The notes: generated from the sequence alone by a model not told the origin. Counted from the stretch's first letter, positions 1 to 8,959 are shown. The stretch is 64,000 nt of DNA from Nonomuraea jiangxiensis (GCF_900099965.1 NZ_FNDJ01000001.1:419766-483765); one strand, 5' to 3'. Made by a program: numbers and translations.

Positions 1-1486
1 GGTCGGCGAGCTCGCCGGCGGCGACCAGCCCGGCGATCTGGGCCGCGATCGTGGACGGCGAGTGGCCCGACTGCTCCTCCCACCGCTCCACCCCGAACGC
101 GGGCCCGTGCGAGACCAGGAAGTCGGCCGCGTCCCGCACGTGCTCCCACACCCCGGTGAGCCCGGACTGGTAGGCCATCAGGATCGGGTACGCGGTCTCG
201 TCGAGCTGGTCACCGCCCGAGTCGGGCGCCAGCCTGCCGTTGAGCAGGGAGTTGCGCGGCATCCGCCCGTCCGGCAGCTGCTGGCGCTCCAGCAGGAAGC
301 GGGCCGTGGCCCGGGCCGTGGCCACGTCACCGGCGGTGAGGAACCCGGTGAAGGCCTCGTACAGGTCGCGGGAGAACACCTCGCGGTAGGAGCCGAAGTA
401 CACCGCCTTGCCGCCGATCAGGTCGCCCGCGCCGACCGCCTGCCCCCACGGGCTGGCCAGCGAGGCCACCACCGCGCCGGGGAACGTCTTGTCCTCGCTG
501 GCCTTGAGCACGTTGGCGGAGAGCCGGTAGAGGTCGGCGTGCGTGCCCGGCGGCCGGCGCAGTCCAGCGTCGTAGGCCGCCCAGCCGGCCTCGTACCTGG
601 CGTGGGTGGCCTCGAACGGCCGGCCCGCGGCCTCGCCCGCCGTGCGCAGCGCGGCCTGCCGGGTCCGGCCGAACCCGAGCGCGAACGTCACCTCGCCCTT
701 CCCGTCGGTCGGCAGCAGGGCGGTGGCGACCACGTTGCCGGCCGGGGCCTCGGCGTACGGAGTGAGCGTGCGGGCCGCGTCGAGCTGGACCGCGCCGTCA
801 CCGGGAGTGCCCGCGTAGCCGACGCTCGCCTGCGGCAGCCGCCGCCCGGCCCGCAGCGCCAGGTGGGTGGGCACGGCGTAATCGCGGGCGGGGGCCGAGG
901 TCTCGGTGTTCTCGTCGGAGATCACCGGAGCGCCGGTGCCGGCGTCCACCACCCCGCTGTCGGAGCCGCCGTTGGCCTGGCCGCCGCCGCCGTTGCCGTT
1001 CACGCTCGCGTCGAGCCGCGCGTACAGCCGGAGCCCGGCGGGCTGCAGCCGGGCGCGCACCACCACCGCGTCGCGGTCGGGGTCGGTAACGTAGGTGGTG
1101 GTCAGCCGGTAGCGGCCGGCCCGGCTGGCGGAGGTGATCGTGCAGGTCATGCCGGAGCGGTCGGTGCTCACCCGGTAGGTGGTGTCGCGGGCCTGCACCT
1201 CGGTGAACGTCCTGCCGTCGGTCACCACGAACTGCATCGTCTCGACGTTCGTGTTGTCGATCGTGGGTTCGTAGACGTCGGACAGGACGCCGCCCGCCAC
1301 CGTGTACCAGACCTTGGACGCGCGGCCGGTCGCCGTGCCCACGCAGTCCTTGCGTGCCAGCCCGAAGTGGGAGGCGGCACCGGGCGCGCCCGGCGCCGGT
1401 GTCTGGGAGCGGGCTGGGCTCGTCGGCACCGTCACGAGCGCCGCGGAGACGATCAGGGCAAGGACGGACCGTCGGACGACAGGCAT
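1..1486 (-). CDS. GH15 glucodextranase/glucoamylase-like secreted enzyme (3' end outside window)
   Basis: The leftward frame is open from ATG at 1486 to the window edge, about 495 residues of the N-terminal part. Residues 1-29 form a Sec signal peptide (basic start, hydrophobic core, ending SPARSQ). A beta-rich glucodextranase-type N domain follows (HFGLARKDCVGTAT...YEPTIDNTNVETMQFVVTDG), then the alpha/alpha-barrel of GH15 (WGQAVGAGD, YREVFSRDLYEAFTGFL, RNSLLNGRLA, VERWEEQSGHSPSTIAAQI). These match glucan 1,4-alpha-glucosidase/glucodextranase proteins, which release glucose from alpha-glucan ends outside the cell. AAGGGGAG precedes the start by about 6 nt. The catalytic glutamates and any C-terminal domains are partly outside the window, so 1,4 versus 1,6 specificity cannot be read. 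It is the last gene of a leftward group. Confidence 0.85.
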   Translation of the reverse strand, partial: MPVVRRSVLALIVSAALVTVPTSPARSQTPAPGAPGAASHFGLARKDCVGTATGRASKVWYTVAGGVLSDVYEPTIDNTNVETMQFVVTDGRTFTEVQARDTTYRVSTDRSGMTCTITSASRAGRYRLTTTYVTDPDRDAVVVRARLQPAGLRLYARLDASVNGNGGGGQANGGSDSGVVDAGTGAPVISDENTETSAPARDYAVPTHLALRAGRRLPQASVGYAGTPGDGAVQLDAARTLTPYAEAPAGNVVATALLPTDGKGEVTFALGFGRTRQAALRTAGEAAGRPFEATHARYEAGWAAYDAGLRRPPGTHADLYRLSANVLKASEDKTFPGAVVASLASPWGQAVGAGDLIGGKAVYFGSYREVFSRDLYEAFTGFLTAGDVATARATARFLLERQQLPDGRMPRNSLLNGRLAPDSGGDQLDETAYPILMAYQSGLTGVWEHVRDAADFLVSHGPAFGVERWEEQSGHSPSTIAAQIAGLVAAGELAD

Positions 1487-1552
1487 GCAGGCTCCCCTTC
1501 CGACCCCGATGGGTTGAGAGAAGTCCAGCCGGGATCTCCTGTCAAGACCGTC

Positions 1553-2242
1553 TCAGGCGAAACGTTCGACCGTGACCGGGATCAGGCCCAGGCGGCGGAT
1601 CGCCTGCCGGTGGTGGTGCAGCAGCGCGCCCAGCGCGGTGACGTCCCCCTGGCCCGGCCGTACGGTCACGTCCACGCACCACGCGATGCCCGCGCCGATC
1701 CGGCGCAACTCCCAGGTGAAGCCGTGGCCGCCGGCGTCGTCCCGGGCCGTGCCTGCCACCCGCGGATCGTCGGCCGGCTCCAGGCGCAGCGCCGTGCGGG
1801 CGCCGGCCAGCTCGCGCTCCCCGAGCAGGCCGGCGAACAGGATGCGGTAGCGCCGGGCCGCGGGCTCGGTGCCCAGGTCGAGCGGCGCCCCGGCGGGCAG
1901 CGGCTGCCGCTGGAAGAGGGCGCGCAGCCGAGCCTCGTCCGGCAGCTCGCCGCCGCCCAGCACGGTGAGCGCCCGTGCCGCGGCGGGCCGGTCCACCGCC
2001 GCGACGCGGGCGCGCAGCCCCGCGTCGGAGCGCAGCTCGCGGGTCAGCGCCGAGGCGCCCGCCCAGGATCCGGCCCGCGGCTCCCAGGCGGCGCTGTCGA
2101 TGGCCGTGGTGGTGTGATCCTCGCCGAGGACGAACTCCTCCACCAGGATCCCCGCCGGCTCCGGGTCGCCCGCCGCGGCGGAGATCAGGTAGTAGTCCAC
2201 CCGGCCATGATCCCGGCGGCCGGGCAGGGGAGGCAAGCTCAC
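1553..2242 (-). CDS. Hypothetical protein, 229 aa
   Basis: A leftward frame with typical high GC3, 31 nt downstream of the GH115 gene and 66 nt before the GH15 gene, so probably co-transcribed. The listed start is GTG; a second GTG 14 codons in (VDYYLISAAAG) is equally possible, and neither has a strong ribosome site. There is no signal peptide or membrane segment. Visible character: a DYYLI beta-strand start, VLGEDHTTTAID, and a C-terminal segment GIAWCVDVTVRPGQGDVTALGALLHHHRQAIRRLGLIPVTVERFA suggesting a small alpha/beta fold. I do not recognise the family. Context suggests a cytoplasmic accessory of the glycanase group, but that is only position. Confidence 0.6.
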   Translation of the reverse strand: MSLPPLPGRRDHGRVDYYLISAAAGDPEPAGILVEEFVLGEDHTTTAIDSAAWEPRAGSWAGASALTRELRSDAGLRARVAAVDRPAAARALTVLGGGELPDEARLRALFQRQPLPAGAPLDLGTEPAARRYRILFAGLLGERELAGARTALRLEPADDPRVAGTARDDAGGHGFTWELRRIGAGIAWCVDVTVRPGQGDVTALGALLHHHRQAIRRLGLIPVTVERFA

Positions 2243-2273
2243 CGATCCCGGCGGCCGGGCGGAGGAGGCAGGC

Positions 2274-5200
2274 TCAGCCGCCGGCGCGGCGGCTCTCCGG
2301 CGGGCCCAGGTAGCTGGGCAGCAGGCCGCCGGTGTCCAGCACGATGCGCTGGAGCACCACGGTCGGGTCGACCATCCAGAACTTCACCGTGTGCACGCCC
2401 GGGGTCGTGATCGGGTGGGTGGTCGTGGTGACGGTGACGTTCTCGGAGGTGTTGCGCTCCCACTGGCGGTTCATGGTGGTGTCGTTCGCGCCGGTGACGG
2501 CCGTGACGTTCACCCGCTGGGGCGGCTGGTCGTCGATGGAGACGGCGTAGGTGAGCCCGTCGGTGGGCAGCACGTTGTTCCTGGGCGACAGGTGCACCGA
2601 CACCTTCACCTGGCCGGTCGTGTAGAGCGTCGTGGTGTACTCCAGGCGCGGGCTGCCGCCGCCCGGCGTGCGGCGGGCGGCCGTCACCGGCAGCGGCGTC
2701 ACGCCGTCGGAGGTCCTGCCGAGGTCGGGGATCGTCCGCCACGAGCCGACGGCCCTGCTGTGGTGCCCGGCCTCGATCGCGACGTGGCCGCCCGCCTCGA
2801 CGTACCCCTGGGGCCGCCCGGCGGGGTTGTCGACCACGGCCTTGACGGTCACCTGCCGCCCGCCGGGGCCCGTGACGGTGATGGGGACCTCGGTCCTGCC
2901 CTGGGGAGCGCGCGCCCAGTCCACCCGTACGGTCGCGCGCACCTGGTCGGTGACCCGGCCGGACCTCGGGGTGACGGTCAGCCAGGGCCGGGCGGTGGCC
3001 ATGGCGTAGTCGAACGGGGTGGCGCCGCGGTTGAACACCTCGATGTACTGCTGCGGGTAGCCCTGGTACGGGCTGAACGCGGGCAGCACCGCCGGACCCG
3101 TCGCCGCCGGCCACCACTGGTCGGAGCCGTCCACGGCGACTCCCATGTCGGCCCCCGCCGGCACCTCGGTACGGACGAGATGGGGATAGAACGCGTCCGG
3201 CAGCGCCACGTTGTCCTTCTCCGGCTGCTGCCAGGGGGCGTTCGGGCCGTACCGCTCGACGTCGCCGTACCCGATCTTGGGCTGGAGCTGGAAGTCGCGC
3301 CACTTGCCACCGCTGATCTCGCCGTAGCGGGCGTTGAGCGCCTGGTCCTCCGCGAACCGGGCCTCGGCGAGGTCGGCCTGGGCGTTGGCGGCGGCGCGGC
3401 CCTGCCGGGCGTAGAGGAGGTTGGTGAACTGGGCGCGGCGCAGCTCGTAGAGGTTGGCGGTGGCCCGCACCTGATAGCCGACGAGCTGGTAGTAGGCGTC
3501 GTGGTAGCGCTCGTCCAGGCGGCCGCGGATCTGCTCCGCCCGGCCCGCCAGCTGCCGCCACTCCGCCACCACCCGGTCCATCTCGCGGTAGCTGGTCAGG
3601 CTGAAGGGGGTCTCCCGGTCGTCGTAGGTCACGTTCTGCGGGTTCGCGGGGTCGGTGGTGATGCGGCGGTTCAGCAGCTCGGGCTTGCGGCGGGCCTGGA
3701 GCCGGCCGTACTCGTGGAGCACCTCGGCGATCCCGGTGGCCTGCTCGGGGCCGAAGTTCTGCGCCGCGTACGCGCGCTCCCAGTCGTCCAGCCTCTCGAT
3801 CGGCAGCCGGTCGGGGTCCCAGGCGTAGTCGAGGAAGAACTGCAGCGGCAGCTCCTCGTTCTTCATGTCGCCCACGTTGACCACCCAGAGCCGGTCCACG
3901 CCGTAGCGGTAGGTGAGGTCGAGCTGCTCCCACGTGCTGGCCAGATTGATCGTGTCGGCCCACTTGTAGTTGCGGCCGCCGCCGACGTAGTCGAAGTGGT
4001 AGTACATGCCGTAGCCGCCCTGCCGCGGCGGAAGCGCCTGGTCGGGCAGTTTGCGCATGTTGCCCCAGTTGTCGTCGCAGAAGACCACGGTCACGTCGTC
4101 CGGCGGGCGCAGGCCCTGGTCCCAGTAGCGCTGCACCTCCTTGTAGAGGGTCTGCACCTGCGGGATGCTCTCCAGGTCCTCGCCGCTCTCCTCGGCCAGG
4201 ATCTCGCGCTGCGCGGCCAGGATTGACTGCATCAACTCGATGCCGTCGCCGTCGGGCAGGCTCACGTCTCCGTTGCCGCGCATGCCGAGCGTCACGACGC
4301 CCTCGAAGCCCTGCTCGCGCATCCTGCGGATGCCGTCGGCCCAGTACTTCTTGATGGCCTCGCCGTTGCGGCGGAAGCTCCACTCGCCGGTCCCGCCGTA
4401 CGGGTCGCGGCCCGGGGTGACGATGTCGCCCGCGCTGTCGCGTACGGCGGCCACGGCGTGCCGGTTCCACTCCTCGATGCCGCGCATCATGGGAGCCTCG
4501 TGTGAGGTGCCGATGACGACGCCGTACTGGCTCGCCACCCGGTGGTTGTCCGGGTCGTCCTCGGCGAAGGCCCGGCCCCAGACCGCCGGCCACAGGTAGT
4601 TGGCCTTGAGCCGGAGCATCACCTCGAACACCCTGGCGTACATCTTGCTGTTGAAGCCGCCCGGGTAGCCCTCGGCCAGGCCGGGGCCGAAATAGCGGGG
4701 CGCCCAGGTGCCGAGGTTGGGGTTCTCGTCGTTGATGAAGAACCCCCGGTATTTCACCTTGGGCGTGCCCTGGGTGTGCCGGCCGGGCAGCACGTGAAGC
4801 GCGTCCTGGTGGCGGGTGGGCACGTCGTCCCACCAGTACCAGGGTGAGACGCCGATCTCCTTGGAGACGTCGTACGCGCCGAAGATCGTGCCCCGCTGGT
4901 CGCTGCCCGCGATCACGAACGCGCGCCGAACGCCGGGCACCGGGTTCTGCACCACTTGCTCCAGCGAGGTCTCCCACTTGCCCGCGATGCCCGAGACGTC
5001 GAGCTTGCCGGCCTTGATCAGGCCGTCGATGAGCGGGCTCCTGCCGATGGTCCCGACGAGCACCACCTCGTCCCGGCGCGGGACCCGGTCCCTGACCAGG
5101 TCGGGCCGTACGCCGGTGACCCGCTCCAGGTCGGCCTGGAGATCGCCGGCCACGCGGACGACGCCGGCGTGGTCGCTGCCGCTGACCACGATCGGCGCCG

Positions 5201-5360
5201 CCCGGCCGGCGGCCACCAGGGGGAACCGCCCGGGGCCGCCGGAGCTCTGGATGTAGGTGCCGGGCCCGGGCGCCCGGCCCGCCGTGGCGGGTCCCGGGAC
5301 CGCGGCGGGCGCGGCGATCGCCAGCGCGACGGACAACAGCAGCCTGGACAGCTTCGTCAT
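2274..5360 (-). CDS. GH115 xylan alpha-1,2-glucuronidase, secreted
   Basis: A 1028-residue protein with a Sec signal peptide (residues 1-27, LLLSVALAIAAPAAVPGPATA). The N-terminal domain and catalytic barrel are clear GH115: GVSPWYWWDDVP, KYRGFFINDENPNLGTWAP, EVMLRLKANYLWPAVWG, DNHRVASQYGVVIGTSHEAPMMR, VTLGMRGNGD, VVFCDDNWGNMRKLP and HFDYVGGGRNYKWADT. A C-terminal beta-sandwich follows (TTLYTTGQVKVSVHLSPRNNVLP ... GVHTVKFWMVDPTVVLQRIVLD). GH115 enzymes remove glucuronic or 4-O-methylglucuronic acid side chains from xylan; length is normal for the family. Two LacI-type operators (5387-5398 and 5408-5418) lie just upstream, linking it to the GH3 and AA10 genes elsewhere in the window. It heads a leftward group with the unknown 229-aa protein and the GH15 gene. 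Confidence 0.93.
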   Translation of the reverse strand: MTKLSRLLLSVALAIAAPAAVPGPATAGRAPGPGTYIQSSGGPGRFPLVAAGRAAPIVVSGSDHAGVVRVAGDLQADLERVTGVRPDLVRDRVPRRDEVVLVGTIGRSPLIDGLIKAGKLDVSGIAGKWETSLEQVVQNPVPGVRRAFVIAGSDQRGTIFGAYDVSKEIGVSPWYWWDDVPTRHQDALHVLPGRHTQGTPKVKYRGFFINDENPNLGTWAPRYFGPGLAEGYPGGFNSKMYARVFEVMLRLKANYLWPAVWGRAFAEDDPDNHRVASQYGVVIGTSHEAPMMRGIEEWNRHAVAAVRDSAGDIVTPGRDPYGGTGEWSFRRNGEAIKKYWADGIRRMREQGFEGVVTLGMRGNGDVSLPDGDGIELMQSILAAQREILAEESGEDLESIPQVQTLYKEVQRYWDQGLRPPDDVTVVFCDDNWGNMRKLPDQALPPRQGGYGMYYHFDYVGGGRNYKWADTINLASTWEQLDLTYRYGVDRLWVVNVGDMKNEELPLQFFLDYAWDPDRLPIERLDDWERAYAAQNFGPEQATGIAEVLHEYGRLQARRKPELLNRRITTDPANPQNVTYDDRETPFSLTSYREMDRVVAEWRQLAGRAEQIRGRLDERYHDAYYQLVGYQVRATANLYELRRAQFTNLLYARQGRAAANAQADLAEARFAEDQALNARYGEISGGKWRDFQLQPKIGYGDVERYGPNAPWQQPEKDNVALPDAFYPHLVRTEVPAGADMGVAVDGSDQWWPAATGPAVLPAFSPYQGYPQQYIEVFNRGATPFDYAMATARPWLTVTPRSGRVTDQVRATVRVDWARAPQGRTEVPITVTGPGGRQVTVKAVVDNPAGRPQGYVEAGGHVAIEAGHHSRAVGSWRTIPDLGRTSDGVTPLPVTAARRTPGGGSPRLEYTTTLYTTGQVKVSVHLSPRNNVLPTDGLTYAVSIDDQPPQRVNVTAVTGANDTTMNRQWERNTSENVTVTTTTHPITTPGVHTVKFWMVDPTVVLQRIVLDTGGLLPSYLGPPESRRAGG

Positions 5361-5386
5361 GGGATCTCCGTCGATGAGGGCGCCTG

Positions 5387-5418
5387 CTGAAACTTTCGAA
5401 ATTAATAAGAAAGTTTCT
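5387..5418. promoter_or_regulatory. Pair of LacI-type operators upstream of GH115
   Basis: On the minus strand 5398-5387 reads CGAAAGTTTCAG, identical to the site at 47042-47053 before the GH3 gene. A second palindrome, AGAAAGTTTCT, lies at 5408-5418. They are 27 and 48 nt upstream of the GH115 start in a locally AT-rich patch. Palindromes centred on AAAGTTT are typical of actinobacterial LacI repressors of glycanase genes (BxlR/CebR type). The repressor is inferred to be the one at 45870-46919. Confidence 0.65.
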
Positions 5419-5612
5419 GTGGCCGGGTAAGGCGGATGCTAAACCGGCTTCACAACGACGGTCAATGCCTGGTCAGGAGGTGGCCGGAATTCGCCACCCC
5501 GCCTGGTCGTTAATTCTGCGTGGGCCTGCCCGTTTTGGGCAGAAGTCGGCGGATTACCGCACATGCGATCTACTGCGAAGATTGCCTGTCTGTCAGGCGG
5601 GAGGCACCAACC

Positions 5613-6821
5613 ATGCGGCACGGCCGGATCACCGTCACGAGCCTCGTCACGAGCATCCTCACCGCGGTGCTGCTCCTGGCCGCCGGGTGCAGCTCCGGCG
5701 GGGACCCCGCGCACCCCGGCCAGGCGAACGCGCCCGAGCGGCAGGGCCCGGTGGCCAAACTGTCGATCACCCCGGCCGACGGAGCCACCAAGGTGGCCCC
5801 CGACGCCGGGATCACCGTCAAGGCCACCGACGGCAAGGTCACCAAGGTGACCGTGGCCGACGCCAAGGGCAAGAAGGTCAGCGGCACCCTGGGCGCGGAC
5901 GGCGCCTGGCGTCCCAGGTGGCCGCTCCGGCCCTCCACGGCCTACACCGTCAGCGCCGAGGCGACCGGCACCGACGGCCAACCGGTGACGAGCGCGGCCA
6001 AGTTCACCACCCTCAAGCCGAAGCGGGTGCTGCAGAGCGGCATGTCCCCGCTGGACGGCGAGAAGGTGGGCGTGGGCATGCCCGTCCAGCTACTGCTGTC
6101 CCAGCCGGTGTCCGCCGTCAAGGACCGGGCCGCGATCGAGCGGTCGCTGGTGGTGCGGATGTCCAAGCCGGTCGAGGGCGCCTGGAGCTGGGTGAGCGAC
6201 CGCGAGGTGCAGTTCAGGCCGCGTGAGTACTGGCCGGTGGGGGAGAAGGTGACGGTCGTCGCGCACCTGGCCGGCGTACGGGCCGGGTCCGGCCTGTACG
6301 GCACCAAGGACCGCAGCCTGACCTTCACCGTCGGCCCCGAGCACATCACCAAGGTCAGCGCGGAGACCCACCGGGCGGTCGTCCGGGAGAACGGCGAGGT
6401 CGTCAAGACCATCCCGGTCAGCCTGGGCCGGCCGGGCGACGACAGCTACTCCGGCACCATGATCGCCCAGGAGAAGAACCCGGAGATGGTCATGGACTCG
6501 GCCACCATCGGCGAGCCCGGCGAATACCGCATCAAGACCCAGTGGAACGTCCGCATGACCTACAGCGGCACGTTCTTCCACGCCGCCCCCTGGTCGACCG
6601 GTTCGCAGGGCAACTCGAACGTCAGCCACGGCTGCGTGAACGCCAGCCCGGCCAACGCCCGCTGGTTCTACGAGTTCACCCAGCGAGGGGACATCATCCA
6701 GGTCAGCGGCACCTCCAGGAAGCTGCGGTTCGGCAACGGGCCGACGCCGTGGGCCAAGTCGTGGGACTCCTGGCTCGCGGGCAGCGCCCTGGGCAAGCCC
6801 ATCACCGGCCAGGCGGCCTGA
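5613..6821 (+). CDS. L,D-transpeptidase (YkuD) lipoprotein with Ig-like domains
   Basis: A 402-residue protein. ATG at 5613 is chosen because GGGAGG lies 8 nt upstream and a lipoprotein signal follows at once (hydrophobic LTAVLLLAAGC, lipobox LAAGC). Two Ig-like/LdtMt-type domains follow (SITPADGATKVAPDAGI, RVLQSGMSPLDGEKVGVGMPV), then the YkuD catalytic domain with the signature SHGCVNAS, whose Cys is the nucleophile; upstream GTFFHAAPW carries the conserved His. This is the architecture of actinobacterial Ldt enzymes that make 3-3 (mDap-mDap) peptidoglycan cross-links on the outer face of the membrane. It stands alone, divergent from GH115. The 250-bp intergenic region also holds an imperfect hairpin around 5474-5503. 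Confidence 0.93.
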   Translation: MRHGRITVTSLVTSILTAVLLLAAGCSSGGDPAHPGQANAPERQGPVAKLSITPADGATKVAPDAGITVKATDGKVTKVTVADAKGKKVSGTLGADGAWRPRWPLRPSTAYTVSAEATGTDGQPVTSAAKFTTLKPKRVLQSGMSPLDGEKVGVGMPVQLLLSQPVSAVKDRAAIERSLVVRMSKPVEGAWSWVSDREVQFRPREYWPVGEKVTVVAHLAGVRAGSGLYGTKDRSLTFTVGPEHITKVSAETHRAVVRENGEVVKTIPVSLGRPGDDSYSGTMIAQEKNPEMVMDSATIGEPGEYRIKTQWNVRMTYSGTFFHAAPWSTGSQGNSNVSHGCVNASPANARWFYEFTQRGDIIQVSGTSRKLRFGNGPTPWAKSWDSWLAGSALGKPITGQAA

Positions 6822-6940
6822 CCACCGGCCTGACCATCGGCTTGACCATCCCGAGCGGCCGCGTCATCGCGCGGGCGCGGGTCCAGCGACGCAGACTGGG
6901 AGGATGACACCGGCGTCGACGGAAGGCGTTGTGGTATCAC

Positions 6941-7042
6941 GTGTCTATTGACGGATCCGGACGGAGGCTCATCCGGCCAGCGGCCCTGTTGTGGATGCTG
7001 ATCTGGCTGCTCCACGCCTACGAGTTCCTGATCACCTTCTAG
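6941..7042 (+). CDS. Possible 33-aa single-pass membrane protein
   Basis: A short frame from GTG 6941 to TAG 7042. After a short basic stretch (SGRRLIRP) it encodes an aromatic-rich hydrophobic helix, ALLWMLIWLLHAYEFLITF, a convincing single membrane segment. GGAAGG lies about 14 nt upstream. It ends by overlapping the convergent response-regulator stop codon. Codon use fits the genome, but with so few codons this could be chance; conservation in relatives would decide. No function can be assigned. Confidence 0.35.
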   Translation: MSIDGSGRRLIRPAALLWMLIWLLHAYEFLITF

Positions 7043-7704
7043 GCGCCCGCTCCGGGCACCACCAGACCTGACTCGTAGGCGAAGACGACCAGCTGCGCCC
7101 TGTCGCGTGCGCCGAGCTTGGTCAGCGCCCTGCTGACGTGGGTCTTGGCGGTGGCCACGCTGATCACCAGGTGCGCGGCGATCTCCTCGTTGGACATGCC
7201 CCTGGCGACCAGGGACACGATCTCCCGCTCGCGCTCGGTCAGCCGCTCCAGGCCGGGGCCGGGGACGGGGCGGGGCGGCGTGCTGACGTACTCCTCGATC
7301 AGCAGGCGGGTCACCGAGGGGGACAGCAGGGCCTCGCCGCGGGCCGCCACCCGTACCGACTGCAGCAGGTCGCCCGGCTCGATGTCCTTCAGCAGGAATC
7401 CGCTGGCCCCGGCCCGCAGCGCGGCGAAGACGTACTCGTCGAGGGCGTAGTTGGTGAGGATCACCACGCGCACGCCGTCCAGCTCAGGGTCGGCCCCGAT
7501 CCTGCGGGTGGCCTGGATGCCGTCCAGCAGCGGCATGCGCACGTCGAGCAGGGCCACGTCCGGCAGTAGCCGCCGGGCCAGCTCCACCGCCGCCGCGCCG
7601 TCGCCCGCCTCGCCGACCACGGCGATGTCGTCGCTCAGCTCCAGCAGCGCCCGGAAGCCCGCCCGGATCAGCGGCTGGTCGTCGGCCAGCAGGACCCTGA
7701 TCAC
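7039..7704 (-). CDS. NarL/LuxR-family response regulator
   Basis: A 221-residue protein from GTG 7704, which overlaps the kinase stop by 4 nt (GTGA), so the two are translationally coupled; the open frame extends further upstream but lies inside the kinase. The receiver domain (residues 1-120) has the acidic pair in LLADDQ, the phosphorylated Asp in DVALLDVRMP, Thr in VILTNYA and Lys in GFLLKD. The C-terminal LuxR HTH is standard: LTEREREIVSLVARGMSNEEIA and TAKTHVSRALTKLGARDRAQLV. Likely a DNA-binding activator or repressor controlled by the adjacent kinase; the inverted repeat at 8860-8898 is its best candidate binding site. Confidence 0.93.
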   Translation of the reverse strand: MIRVLLADDQPLIRAGFRALLELSDDIAVVGEAGDGAAAVELARRLLPDVALLDVRMPLLDGIQATRRIGADPELDGVRVVILTNYALDEYVFAALRAGASGFLLKDIEPGDLLQSVRVAARGEALLSPSVTRLLIEEYVSTPPRPVPGPGLERLTEREREIVSLVARGMSNEEIAAHLVISVATAKTHVSRALTKLGARDRAQLVVFAYESGLVVPGAGA

Positions 7705-8816
7705 GACGCCACGGGCAGCTCGGCCCGGACCGCGAAGCCGCCGCTCTCGTGAGGGCCCGCCGTGAGCGAGCCGCCGACGGCGACCGCACGCTCGCGCATC
7801 CCGATCAACCCCATCCCCGGCTCGGCCGGACCGACCTCGCCGTCGTTCTCGACCCGCAATATCACCTTTGTCGGATCGTATTCGAGCGCCAGCGTGACCG
7901 ACGCCGCGCCCGCGTGCCGCAGCACGTTGGTCAGCGCCTCCTGCGCGATCCGGTACGCGGCCCGGTCCACCTCGGGCGGCAGCGGGTACGGAGTGCCGGT
8001 GACGGCCCGCTCCACCCGCAGCCCCGCTCCCTCGGCCCGCGACACCAGGCCCGGCAGCTCCGCCAGCCCGGTGCCCTCCTGGCCGACCTGCCGAAGCACG
8101 CCGAGCGTGGCCCGCAGCTCGCGCATCGCCTCGTGCCCCGACTCCCTGATCGCGGCCACCGCCTCCCTGGCCCGCTCGGGGTGGCGGTCGAACAGCTCCA
8201 TGGCCACCGCGGCCTGCACGTTGACCACCGAGATGCTGTGGGTCAGCGAGTCGTGCAGCTCCTGCGCGATCCACAGCCGCTCCTCGCCCGCCCGGCGCAG
8301 CGCCGCCTCCTCCCGCGTCCGCTCGGCCTCCTCCGCGCGCTGCTCCACGGCCCGCAGGTAAGCCCGGCGGTTCTTGACCACCTCGCCCACCACCACCATC
8401 GCCACCAGCCACCCGCTCAGCATCCCCATCCAGTTGCCGGCGGCCGGGTCCTGCGCGGACAGCGCCATCAGGCCGTAGACCGCGACGGCCAGCCCGGCCG
8501 ACAGCCAGATCGCCGCCTTGCGGCGGCCCTGCACGGCCAGCGTGTAGACGGCGGCCAGCACGGGCGCGGTGGCGAACACACCCGGGTAGTGGGCGGCGTA
8601 GTAGATGGTCCCGCAGATCGCGGCGACCGTCCCGGCGGTCAGCGGGGCGGTGCGCCGGAAGGCGAGCGACAGCGACGAGACCGTGATCAGCAGCAGCCCC
8701 CAGGAGTCGAGCTGCCGCTCGAAGGTGCCGGTCCACGACAGGTTGCCGTAGGTGCCGGCGACGATCCCGGCCAGCGCGCCCACGGCGACGAGCGCGTCAA
8801 CCTTGCGGGTGTCCAT
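7701..8816 (-). CDS. NarL-type sensor histidine kinase (HisKA_3)
   Basis: A 371-residue membrane kinase. ATG at 8816 (MDTRKVDALV) is preferred because upstream codons run through an arginine-rich stretch and the 8860-8898 repeat. Residues 8-150 hold four or five membrane segments (ALVAVGALAGIVAG, LLLITVSSLSLAF, TVAAICGTIYYAA, AAIWLSAGLAVAVYGLMAL, GWLVAMVVVGEVV). Then a coiled linker, the HisKA_3 H-box (LHDSLTHSISVV, phospho-His in ELHDS) and the HATPase_c domain with N-box EALTNVLRHAGA and G-boxes VENDG and GMGLIGMRERA. It is co-transcribed with the response regulator (4-nt overlap). The signal is not predictable from sequence. Confidence 0.93.
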   Translation of the reverse strand: MDTRKVDALVAVGALAGIVAGTYGNLSWTGTFERQLDSWGLLLITVSSLSLAFRRTAPLTAGTVAAICGTIYYAAHYPGVFATAPVLAAVYTLAVQGRRKAAIWLSAGLAVAVYGLMALSAQDPAAGNWMGMLSGWLVAMVVVGEVVKNRRAYLRAVEQRAEEAERTREEAALRRAGEERLWIAQELHDSLTHSISVVNVQAAVAMELFDRHPERAREAVAAIRESGHEAMRELRATLGVLRQVGQEGTGLAELPGLVSRAEGAGLRVERAVTGTPYPLPPEVDRAAYRIAQEALTNVLRHAGAASVTLALEYDPTKVILRVENDGEVGPAEPGMGLIGMRERAVAVGGSLTAGPHESGGFAVRAELPVAS

Positions 8817-8859
8817 GCCCACAAGGTAGGTGATCGGGTCCGGCACGGCGTCATTCCCC

Positions 8860-8898
8860 GGTTGTACGTTTCCGGGCCGAGGACGGCGGCGTACAACC
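8860..8898. promoter_or_regulatory. Inverted repeat between kinase and 4-TM/multicopper oxidase genes
   Basis: Perfect 9-bp arms GGTTGTACG (8860-8868) and CGTACAACC (8890-8898) with a 21-nt spacer; the palindromy continues outward as CCCCGG/CCGGGG with one offset base. It lies in the only divergent promoter region here, 44 nt from the kinase start and 61 nt from the 4-TM gene start. Half-sites two helical turns apart suit a dimeric NarL-type regulator, so it may be the operator of the adjacent two-component system. Confidence 0.5.
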
Positions 8899-8959
8899 CG
8901 GGGAGTACGGCCAGGAGCCCTCCCGCGCGGGACGTGCCCCCGTACCGCTCCGGAGCACG

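Noticed and set aside
62-2410. Very long open frame on the plus strand (about 780 codons)
   Set aside because: Antisense to the GH15, unknown and GH115 genes, with low-complexity Arg/Gly/Pro text and no domain; such frames are a by-product of high GC3.
2239-4977. Long minus-strand frame overlapping GH115 in another phase
   Set aside because: Arg/Gly/Pro-rich shadow of the GH115 gene, without recognisable motifs.
7039-8736. Response-regulator frame extended to 565 codons
   Set aside because: The extra N-terminal part is the kinase gene read in another phase; the receiver starts at GTG 7704.
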